From contig DCAE01000112.1 of assembly GCA_002311385.1 (NCBI GenBank), positions 399 to 64,398 of the forward strand: 64,000 nucleotides of DNA, read 5' to 3'. Position numbers and translations under genes: made by a program. Position 1 is the first letter of the stretch. Every line of letters starts with the position of its first letter. This DNA is from Dehalococcoidia bacterium UBA1141 (GTDB lineage: Bacteria; Chloroflexota; Dehalococcoidia; Lucifugimonadales; UBA3495). A model generated the notes under the pieces. It was not told the origin of the DNA and made no database searches. It saw only the letters and a program-made list of their open reading frames with translations. Below, piece after piece: positions 52,955 to 60,289 of this stretch.

Positions 52955-53142
52955 GGCCTGAGGCAGGTTTCCTGGCTTCTGGCTAAGTCCAATTCCCGGC
53001 CTTCCCAGCCTCATTTATCAGGCCAGTGACTCCGCTTACAGCGGAACGGGAGATGGCATACCAGTTACAGTGGCGGGACCGCGCCGGAATCACACCGGCT
53101 TCCCTTTTCAGCCCCGATTTCTATCGGGGCCACCTTCAGGCC
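52955..53142 (-). promoter_or_regulatory. Cobalamin riboswitch controlling the ABC-FhuF-chelatase genes
   Basis: On the minus strand: GGGAAGCCGGTGTGATTCC, then CCCGCCACTG, then the B12 box GCCAGGAAACCTGCC. Closing stem GGCCTGA (53142-53136) with TCAGGCC (52961-52955). A GCCCCGAT/ATCGGGGC hairpin lies at 53111-53130. Cobalamin binding would favour the downstream terminator and shut off the operon. Confidence 0.92.
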
Positions 53143-53215
53143 ATGCTAGGTTGTTAAAGTATCGTTTTACCGGATAAACGAGGCACTAGATTCCGCAGGG
53201 GCGCTTCGTATTATG

Positions 53216-53644
53216 TTAAGTTTGCTTGGGCCTTTTGACGAACACGATTCCTTCCCGGCCCACGTATTCATCCCGCATGTTCTCAAACGATTTGAGTTTT
53301 TCCGGCTGCAGTTCGGTGCGCTCGAAGTCCTTGCCTAAGTAGGGGTTAGGAAAGTAGCTGCGTACCAGCGTTTCTTCCTTGCCGTCCCCGTCATTGGAGA
53401 AACGAACGTAGTAAGACATCAAGTCGCCATGGCTTTCCGCTTCGACAAATTGAATCGCGGTGATGCTCTCCAGGCCCAAGTGAAAATGCCAGTTGTCTGC
53501 TTCCATGGTTACGTAACCGCCGCTGACCTCCGGCTCCTTGATACCTTTGGAATCATTTTCGCTCACTACACCCACTCCGCCGACCACCCACATCATCTTA
53601 TCGTTTTGGGCCAATCGTCGCAGGAGTTCCAATGCCACTTCCAC
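53216..53644 (-). CDS. Unknown protein in the cobalamin operon
   Basis: 142 residues, started at GTG 53644 with AGGAGA eight bases ahead. No family recognised with confidence. It has mixed alpha/beta character with conserved-looking blocks: DNWHFHLGLESITAIQFVE, MSYYVRFSNDG, RSYFPNPYL and the end GREGIVFVKR. The HxH and its strand pattern faintly recall heme-binding HutX/ChuX domains, a guess only. No signal peptide. It follows cobN by 167 bases on the same strand, and the next riboswitch begins 74 bases after its stop, so it should be the last gene of the first B12-controlled unit. Confidence 0.72.
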   Translation of the reverse strand: MEVALELLRRLAQNDKMMWVVGGVGVVSENDSKGIKEPEVSGGYVTMEADNWHFHLGLESITAIQFVEAESHGDLMSYYVRFSNDGDGKEETLVRSYFPNPYLGKDFERTELQPEKLKSFENMRDEYVGREGIVFVKRPKQT

Positions 53645-53811
53645 GTTCAGTCTCCTATTTGGTTCTCTGACTCACTTTTTACGCCAAGCCGTCTTGGCCT
53701 TTGCCATTGCTAAAATTCTACTCCTCAGGTACTTGTTATTTCTACCCTAGTGTTTATTACGTTAATTTAGCTAAAGTTTTTATAGCAGGATCGCTGCCGC
53801 AAAAAATTAAC

Positions 53812-56800
53812 TTAAGCTTTATTACTGGTCTCTTGCCGCGCTTCCAAGTCAGCTTCCAGTTCCAGATACAACTCTTGTAGCCGCTGTTGCATGTCCTCCG
53901 GAGGAGACTCCCATAGACCTCGTTGTATCGCTTCCAGAAGCCTTTCCACGATGCCTTTCAGAGCCCAAGGGTTGCTCTCTTTGAAGAATTGCTGGGTCTC
54001 CGGGTCGAAGACGTAGCTTTCGGTGACGTCTTTGTACATCCAGTCGTCGATTACCTGGGCGGTAGCGTCATAGCCGAACATATAATCAACCGTTGCCGCC
54101 AGCTCAAAAGCTCCTTTGTACCCATGACGCTTCATGGAGTTGATCCACTTGGGGTTGACCACCCGGCTACGGAACACCCTTCTAGCTTCGTCTTGAAGGT
54201 CTCTTTGTCTGGGCCGGGACGGGTCGGAACTGTCCCCCAAGAACTGGCGCGGATTCTTGCCGGTGAGGGCTCGCACGGTGGCAATCATGCCACCGTGGTA
54301 TTGCATATAGTCGTCACTGTCGAAGATATCGTGTTCCCGGTTGTCCTGGTTCTTGGCGGCGACCACGATTTGGCTGAAGCGCCTTTTGAACTCCTTCTGG
54401 GCGCTTACTCCGTGCTCTTGCTGGGTGTAGGCGTATCCTCCCCAGGCGGCATAGACCTCAGCCAAGTCCTGAACTGTATCCCAATTGCCCTCGTCCAATG
54501 CCTGCAAAATGCCAGCGCCGTAGCTGCCCGGTTTGCTGCCGAAGATGCGGTACAGCGGCGCGATTGTGCCCTCTCCCCCTGGAAGGGAGACTGAGTCTGA
54601 GGTCTCTCGGTCCTCTTTCAGGTGCTTGACTATCATATTATCTTCAGGTTGCTCGTCCAGCGAGGCTACCAATTGCACCGCTTGATCCAACAGGTCGATG
54701 ATGTTTGGGAAAGCGTCCCGGAAAAACCCGCTGATGCGTATGGTCACATCTATGCGTGGCCTACCCAGTTCCGCCAGAGGTATGACCTCCAAGCCGGTGA
54801 CCCGGCGGCTTTCTTCCTGCCACACCGGTCGAACGCCCAGAAGGTGGAGAATCTGGGCGATATCGTCACCGTGGGTGCGCATGGCCGATGTCCCCCACAC
54901 CACCAGACCCACCATTTCCGGATAGGCGCCCTCTTCCTCCAAGTACTTATCCAACAAAGCTTGAGACAGGCCTTGCCCCATCTCCCAGGCGGCTTGTGAA
55001 GGGATGGTTTTAGGATCCACTGAGTAGAAGTTTCTGCCGGTGGGCAGCACATTGGCCATGCCACGAGTGGGAGCACCGCTGGGACCGGCCGGCACGAAGC
55101 AGCCTTCTAGGCCTCTAAGCAAGTTGCCAATCTCGTCGGTGGTCCGCATCAGGGCCGGATAGACGGTCTTGGCCACATGTCCCAGCACTCGTTCTGTTTG
55201 GGTATCCTGAATACCCAATAAGTTTTTCACCACCGTCGGCGATTGCTCCGGATTGAAGTCCGTAGAGCCCATATCCTGGTATGCCTGACGGCACAGAAGC
55301 TCTAACCGCTCGATTATGTCTCCCCTGGTCCGCGCGGTAGTTTCGGTATCCACCGAGGCCAATGCCACTGGTACTTTGCCTTCGATTGGGACACCGGGTT
55401 CTTCCAACAATCCAGCGTAGTCGAACCCCAAAGCCTCGGCTATGGACCTGCGCAGGCTGGGAACGCCGTCGCTATCCAATCGGCTGAGGGCGCAGAGCAG
55501 CCCGATAAGCTGCTCATCCTGAGGCACCTCGCCCAGGGTATGGAGACCGTCTCTTATCTGGGCGTCTTTAATCTCACAAAGATAACCGTCGATGTGCAGA
55601 ATAAATTCGCCGAAGTCATCAGGTTGAGTATCCACCCCCAAGTCCCGGTTAAGCTCGGCTTGTTTGACTAATTCCCAGATTTGCCCTTCTAAGATTGGCA
55701 GCTTGGCCGGGTCCAAGGTCTGACATTGGTAATGCTCGTCAAGCAATTGCTCCAAGCGCGCAATGTCCCCGTAACTGTCAGCGGTGGTCATGGCCGGAAT
55801 TAGGTGGTCGATAATGGTGGCGTGGGCCCGCCGCTTGGCTTGAGCGCCCTCGCCCGGGTTGTTAATGATGAAGGGGTAAAACAGGGGCATATCTTGCAGA
55901 GCCAACTCGGGGTAACAGGTTTCTGACAGGCCGATTCCCTTACCCGGTAGCCATTCCAATGTCCCGTGTTTACCGACGTGAATCATGGCATCGGCCCCGA
56001 ACACTTCACTAATCCAGCGGTAATAGGCGATATAGTGGTGAGTGGGAGTCAAATCGGGGCTGTGGTAGACGGCGATGGGGTTCTGGCCGAATCCGCGAGG
56101 AGGCTGTAGCCCAACGAATACGTTGCCCAGGTCTATTCCGGCTATGGCCAAAGAGCCGTTGCTGCGGTACACCTGACCCGGCGGCTCTCCCCAACTGTCA
56201 GATAGCTCCCGCTTAACCTTTTCCGGGAAGTCTTGGAACCACAGGCCGTATTGCTGAGTGGTCACGTGACCCACGGCCAAGCGGAGTTGCTCTTCCGTTA
56301 GAGTGTCCAGGTCGTTGCTGCACCGCTCAATGATCCTATGGACCAGTTCGTCCCCATCCTCTGGGATGTCATCAACTTGATAACCGGCGTCGCTGAGGGC
56401 GTTCAAGATGCGGATAACCGAAGCAGGTGTGTCCAGGCCCACGGCGTTGCCGATACGGGCGTCCTTGGTAGGGTAGTTGCTTAGAATAATCGCAATCTTC
56501 TTCTCACGATTGGGCTTTAGACGCAGCCAAGCCCACTTCACCGCCAACCGGGCTACTAGGTCCACACGGTCTGGCCTGGGCACGTATCTTTGAAGCTGTC
56601 CTAGCATTCGGCCGGATTGTTGCTGCTGACTCTCTTCCTTAAAAGAGATGGGGACTGTGATGATTCGACCGTCAAACTCGGGCAAGGCCACGCTCATAGC
56701 CGTGTCGATGGGGCCCAATCCCAATGAACTGTCCAGCCACTGGGCTTCCGTACCGGTGCTCATGATTGCTTGTATCACCGGGATATTCAGCTGCTCCAGG

Positions 56801-57711
56801 TAATCCACCGCCCAGCCGGAAGAGATGGTCGTCCCTTCTTTGCTGAGATTACCCATGGACATGCCCATGGTATTAATCACGCAATGCACGCGGGGAGAGC
56901 CGTCGGGCTGGGCCAAGTATTGGGAGAGTGCCCTAGTAGGCCCGTCACTATCGTTTTCTGCCACTTCGTTTGCGGGGTTGTGCTTGAGGCTAAAGGAGAA
57001 AATGGGTAGCACGTCGGCGCCTAGCTCTTCAAGCCTGCGTACGAGCGCATCCACTGGCTGTAGGTTTCCACTCATCCAGTGGGCGCGGTAGAACAGAAGG
57101 CCAATCTTGGGTTTGCCAAGTTTGAACCTGTCCTGGGTAAAGGACTCGGCGTCCATGCCTTCCGCCACATCTGGGTGATATATACCTTCCCAAGGCGTCG
57201 GCGCCGGAGCCTCGGGGCCAAAGTCTGTGCCGCAATAGGAATCGCTGAGGAAGATGAAGAGGTTTCGAAAATTGGCAACGCCGCCTCGCATCAGGTAGGC
57301 GAAAACGGTGTCCACCTCAGCCACCGAGACGGAGCAGGCGGAAACCAAGTCCTCGTCCCATTCTTGATGCCCAGGGCAAGCAACCAGGGGGACACCCAAG
57401 GAATCACAGAGTTGCACCACTTTGTCGAAGGTCTCTGGCATCGCCCGTTTTCCACCCAGCAACCTGAGTACGACTGCGCCAGCGCTGGCTACCCCTTCCA
57501 ACAGCTCGCTTTGAGCTTCGGGGGTATCTAATTTTGCGGGATTAAACGCTAGTACCTGGGGGAAATTCGGGTAGGGCATCTCCGCCAAGGCCCGGTCAGC
57601 AGTCAGCAAATCAGTGTCGGCGGTGGACAAGAATACTATATTCGTGTTTTTAGGAGCCGCCTGAGGACCCGCATCCAAGCCTGTGGTTTTCCGGTCATTC
57701 GGTTTCGGCAA
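53812..57711 (-). CDS. cobN: Cobaltochelatase CobN subunit
   Basis: 1299 residues, standard for CobN. Seen: HVGKHGTLEWLPGKGIGLS and YPFIINNPGEGAQAKRRAHATIIDHLIP, both diagnostic for the CobN/ChlH superfamily and closest in form to CobN. It binds the corrin ring and inserts cobalt with the ATPase/VWA partners; the fused ChlI-ChlD protein at 45890-48019 is the likely partner. It starts three bases after the cbiE stop codon, so the two are translationally linked under the riboswitch at 58745-58930. Confidence 0.94.
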   Translation of the reverse strand: MPKPNDRKTTGLDAGPQAAPKNTNIVFLSTADTDLLTADRALAEMPYPNFPQVLAFNPAKLDTPEAQSELLEGVASAGAVVLRLLGGKRAMPETFDKVVQLCDSLGVPLVACPGHQEWDEDLVSACSVSVAEVDTVFAYLMRGGVANFRNLFIFLSDSYCGTDFGPEAPAPTPWEGIYHPDVAEGMDAESFTQDRFKLGKPKIGLLFYRAHWMSGNLQPVDALVRRLEELGADVLPIFSFSLKHNPANEVAENDSDGPTRALSQYLAQPDGSPRVHCVINTMGMSMGNLSKEGTTISSGWAVDYLEQLNIPVIQAIMSTGTEAQWLDSSLGLGPIDTAMSVALPEFDGRIITVPISFKEESQQQQSGRMLGQLQRYVPRPDRVDLVARLAVKWAWLRLKPNREKKIAIILSNYPTKDARIGNAVGLDTPASVIRILNALSDAGYQVDDIPEDGDELVHRIIERCSNDLDTLTEEQLRLAVGHVTTQQYGLWFQDFPEKVKRELSDSWGEPPGQVYRSNGSLAIAGIDLGNVFVGLQPPRGFGQNPIAVYHSPDLTPTHHYIAYYRWISEVFGADAMIHVGKHGTLEWLPGKGIGLSETCYPELALQDMPLFYPFIINNPGEGAQAKRRAHATIIDHLIPAMTTADSYGDIARLEQLLDEHYQCQTLDPAKLPILEGQIWELVKQAELNRDLGVDTQPDDFGEFILHIDGYLCEIKDAQIRDGLHTLGEVPQDEQLIGLLCALSRLDSDGVPSLRRSIAEALGFDYAGLLEEPGVPIEGKVPVALASVDTETTARTRGDIIERLELLCRQAYQDMGSTDFNPEQSPTVVKNLLGIQDTQTERVLGHVAKTVYPALMRTTDEIGNLLRGLEGCFVPAGPSGAPTRGMANVLPTGRNFYSVDPKTIPSQAAWEMGQGLSQALLDKYLEEEGAYPEMVGLVVWGTSAMRTHGDDIAQILHLLGVRPVWQEESRRVTGLEVIPLAELGRPRIDVTIRISGFFRDAFPNIIDLLDQAVQLVASLDEQPEDNMIVKHLKEDRETSDSVSLPGGEGTIAPLYRIFGSKPGSYGAGILQALDEGNWDTVQDLAEVYAAWGGYAYTQQEHGVSAQKEFKRRFSQIVVAAKNQDNREHDIFDSDDYMQYHGGMIATVRALTGKNPRQFLGDSSDPSRPRQRDLQDEARRVFRSRVVNPKWINSMKRHGYKGAFELAATVDYMFGYDATAQVIDDWMYKDVTESYVFDPETQQFFKESNPWALKGIVERLLEAIQRGLWESPPEDMQQRLQELYLELEADLEARQETSNKA

Positions 57712-57714
57712 GAC

Positions 57715-58425
57715 CTACTCCCTTTGTCCGGAAACTTCGATTTCCCCATGAGGGAATATCATGATGGTCAGGTCGCTGAATTCTTCTTTGGACTCAGCGC
57801 ATTGCTTCAATGTGCCTTCCCAGCGCTTCTCGCCCTCTAACGTGAGTCGCTGGTATACCAGCATCGGACGGTCTCCTGAAATACCCAACTCAACTAAGTG
57901 GGCCGCTATACCGGCGGGCATCAGGTCATAGGGCCTGGGCAGCAGGATTATGTGGCGGCGGTCTTCCTTTAAGTAATAAGCCAATTCGGTCAAATCGTCG
58001 TCAATCTCTTGGCGCTTATGGAGGGTGATGAACAACGAGTCCTCCATAAAAATCCCCGTTCTAGCGCAAGCCACCTGAATCGAACTGATGCCAGGCACCA
58101 ACTCCACAATGTCGGCCCGCTTGCGCACCCTGGCCAGCAGTTCGCGAGCTGAGACATTCAGGTCTCCCCAGCAGCACACGACGAAACTGCGGCCTTTGCG
58201 GGCTTCACCTACCCCATATTCCAGAACTTCTTCCTGGTCCCGGTAGCTCATGGGGCACAATTCGGCATTCCCCAGCAACGGGGCCACCACATCAAGGACG
58301 GTTTTGAACCCCGCAACCACGTCCGCCTCCTCCAGAACTTGTCGCCCTCTGAGGGTGAGCAAGCGGGAGTCGCCCGGCCCCACGGCCACCACAGTCACTG
58401 GTGGGATACCACTATCCGAGCTCAC
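57715..58425 (-). CDS. cbiE: Precorrin-6Y/cobalt-precorrin C5-methyltransferase, CbiE
   Basis: 236 residues, tetrapyrrole methylase fold. N-terminal VVAVGPGDSRLLTLRGRQVLEEADVVAG is the SAM-binding signature; LVPGISSIQVACARTGI and ITLHKR are typical of CbiE. Only the CbiE half is present; the CbiT half (C15 methylation and decarboxylation) is not fused. The glycine-rich second loop, usually SGD, reads CCWGD. It starts the riboswitch-controlled unit and acts in corrin ring synthesis. Confidence 0.8.
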   Translation of the reverse strand: MSSDSGIPPVTVVAVGPGDSRLLTLRGRQVLEEADVVAGFKTVLDVVAPLLGNAELCPMSYRDQEEVLEYGVGEARKGRSFVVCCWGDLNVSARELLARVRKRADIVELVPGISSIQVACARTGIFMEDSLFITLHKRQEIDDDLTELAYYLKEDRRHIILLPRPYDLMPAGIAAHLVELGISGDRPMLVYQRLTLEGEKRWEGTLKQCAESKEEFSDLTIMIFPHGEIEVSGQRE

Positions 58426-58626
58426 AATCCAGCCTCGCTGCGTCCGGTATGACCATTCGGTTGATTCACGTGGTTCAAGATAATCCTTACGTAGCTCTTT
58501 TGATTGAGCTTAAAAATTAAGTTTGGCTGATGGGCTTGGCAATTTGCCGGTCCGTGTACCGATTTCATTAAGGTTGGTCTCAAGGCCGCAAATTTGCTTC
58601 AGAATTTGGGCCTAATCAAAGTGCGT

Positions 58627-58661
58627 AAAAAAAGCCCCCAGCTCTACTTGAGCCAGAGGCT
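58627..58661 (-). terminator. Riboswitch expression-platform terminator ahead of cbiE
   Basis: Read leftward: AGCCTCTGGCTC paired with GAGCTGGGGGCT (12 pairs, three of them G-T) around AAGTA, followed by seven T. It lies about 85 bases past the riboswitch core and 200 before the cbiE start. Confidence 0.85.
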
Positions 58662-58744
58662 AACGACACCCGTTTGCATTTCCGGAGAATCCCGGCGTTG
58701 TCGTGAGAAACTAATCTGTTTGGCGCAGAGTAGAGCTCGTCCGT

Positions 58745-58930
58745 CCCGGGCAGGTCTCCTGGCTTGTCGGACCAACTCCGGTCACCCGTCAATCCTCCGC
58801 AGCCTGGCGGAAGTCTGACCTCACTACCGGTATTATCCAACATACAGTGGCGCAACCACGGCGGATTCTCACCGCCTTCCCCCTTAAATAGCGGGCACAG
58901 TTTTGTCTCTAGTACATTTGCTATTTAAGT
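58745..58930 (-). promoter_or_regulatory. Cobalamin riboswitch controlling cbiE-cobN
   Basis: On the minus strand: GGGGGAAGGCGGTGAGAATCC, then TGCGCCACTG, then the B12 box GCCAGGAGACCTGCC. A 10-base perfect inverted repeat CTTAAATAGC/GCTATTTAAG (58883 and 58920) forms a hairpin just 5' of the core, in the same place as the GC-rich hairpin of the other riboswitch. 58930-59170 shows nothing else. Confidence 0.92.
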
Positions 58931-59171
58931 CGAATTGACGCCTGGGGCGGATTGTTCGGTTGTTAACCTTCTGTGAACCTACGGAAACACGATGAATAAG
59001 CACGTACAGAAGTGAAATTACTGTAGTCCGGGCCGACCACCTTGTCAAGACACGTAACTACATTGTGAACGTCATACTATGAACAAAAATTATAACCAAG
59101 TTAAGATACCAAGCATGGCCGGACGACCCGCATTATGACTGGAATCGATGGGTAATTGATTCTGGGAACTG

Positions 59172-59200
59172 TTGACATCGCCACGCCTAATTGATAGAGT
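59172..59200 (+). promoter_or_regulatory. Promoter of the str operon
   Basis: TTGACA at 59172, 17-base spacer, TAGAGT at 59195 (four of six consensus bases). It lies 39 bases before the rpsL start codon, a suitable place for a strong ribosomal promoter. Confidence 0.7.
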
Positions 59201-59238
59201 ATCTACTTGCTGCCTAACTAGAACGGCGGGAATTTTCT

Positions 59239-59661
59239 ATGCCTACAGTTAATCAACTTGTTAGAAAGGGACGTCAGCCGGTTCGCCGAAAGACCAAGGC
59301 GCCGGCATTGCATTGGGTTCAAAACTCGTTGCGCAACAGAACTAGGTACGGTCCGGGTTGCCCCCAGAGACGGGGCGTTTGCATTCAGGTGCGGACGATG
59401 ACCCCTAAAAAGCCTAATTCGGCGCTGCGCAAGATTGCCCGTGTGAGGTTGACCAACGGGGTTGAGGTTACCGCTTATATCGGTGGTGTTGGTCACAATC
59501 TTCAAGAACACTCGGTTGTCCTGATTAGGGGTGGCCGCGTTAAAGATTTGCCGGGAGTGCGCTATCACGTGGTGCGAAGCGCTTTGGACTGCGAAGGCGT
59601 CCAGGACCGGCGCCGAGGGCGGAGTAAGTACGGGGCGAGCAAGCCTCGGCCAAACGCCTAA
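59239..59661 (+). CDS. rpsL: Ribosomal protein S12
   Basis: 140 residues, longer than E. coli S12 (124). The decoding-site block TMTPKKPNSALRKIARVRLTNG and GGRVKDLPGVRYH keep the lysines whose change gives streptomycin resistance. An insertion of about 14 residues follows PAL (HWVQNSLRNRTRYGPGC), a form I associate with Chloroflexota. The loop usually reading GGEGHNLQEHS or PGEGHNLQEHS reads GGVGHNLQEHS, an uncommon Glu to Val. First gene of the str operon. Confidence 0.95.
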   Translation: MPTVNQLVRKGRQPVRRKTKAPALHWVQNSLRNRTRYGPGCPQRRGVCIQVRTMTPKKPNSALRKIARVRLTNGVEVTAYIGGVGHNLQEHSVVLIRGGRVKDLPGVRYHVVRSALDCEGVQDRRRGRSKYGASKPRPNA

Positions 59662-59673
59662 ATGTTTTCACTG

Positions 59674-59722
59674 GATTTAAGCCGGTGGCTTAAATCTCCT
59701 CGGCCTTTTAATCGGCTTAAGC
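59674..59722 (+). promoter_or_regulatory. Hairpin in the rpsL-rpsG spacer, with an alternative pairing
   Basis: GATTTAAGCC-GGT-GGCTTAAATC is a perfect 10-base stem with a three-base loop (59674-59696). A second CGGCTTAA at 59713 can pair instead with TTAAGCCG at 59677, so two structures exclude each other. In E. coli the S7 protein binds this spacer to repress translation; a similar role is inferred. Confidence 0.5.
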
Positions 59723-59784
59723 AAGATCAGGTTTACTGTGTCTTGCGCACGCCGGGCCTGGATCTAATTAAGAGTGAGTGAGAT

Positions 59785-60255
59785 ATGTCACGAAGACGAC
59801 GCGCCGAACAACGGGTAGTGCCGCCGGATCCGCAATTCAACAACGTTGAACTGTCCCGCTTCATCAACCGGGTGATGCAAAGGGGCAAAAAGACGACCGC
59901 CCAGCGCATCACGTATACCGCGTTCGAAATTATCCGGGACCAGTCTAATCTGGACCCACTGGAAGTATTCCAACAGGCCATGCGCAACACGACTCCATTA
60001 GTGGAAGTCAAGCCCAAGCGGATTGGCGGCGCCACCTATCAGGTGCCCACCGATCTTCGCAAGAACCGCAGTGAAGCACTGGCCATGCGTTGGCTGATTC
60101 GAGGCGCTAGAGGACGCAAGGGCGTGCCCATGCGCGTGGGATTAGCTCAAGAATTACAAGAGGCGGCCCGAGGTGAAGGCTCGGCCGTACGTCGCAAGGA
60201 GGAGTTGCACCGAATGGCGGAGGCCAACCGGGCGTTTGTCCACTACCGGGGATAA
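59785..60255 (+). CDS. rpsG: Ribosomal protein S7
   Basis: 156 residues, normal length. Marks: MSRRRRAEQR, FINRVMQRGKKTTAQRITY, the PLEVFQQAMRNTTPLVEVKPKRIGGATYQVP core and the C-terminal EANRAFVHYRG. Binds the 3' domain of 16S rRNA and starts assembly of the small-subunit head. Second in the operon, with 123 bases of structured spacer before it. Confidence 0.96.
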   Translation: MSRRRRAEQRVVPPDPQFNNVELSRFINRVMQRGKKTTAQRITYTAFEIIRDQSNLDPLEVFQQAMRNTTPLVEVKPKRIGGATYQVPTDLRKNRSEALAMRWLIRGARGRKGVPMRVGLAQELQEAARGEGSAVRRKEELHRMAEANRAFVHYRG

Positions 60256-60289
60256 GCTGCCCCTGGGAGGTTCCAGGGCGCAAAAAACC

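Noticed and set aside
60173..60289. 39-codon N-terminal extension of fusA
   Set aside because: It overlaps rpsG in another frame and is not EF-G-like; ATG 60290 matches the family start.
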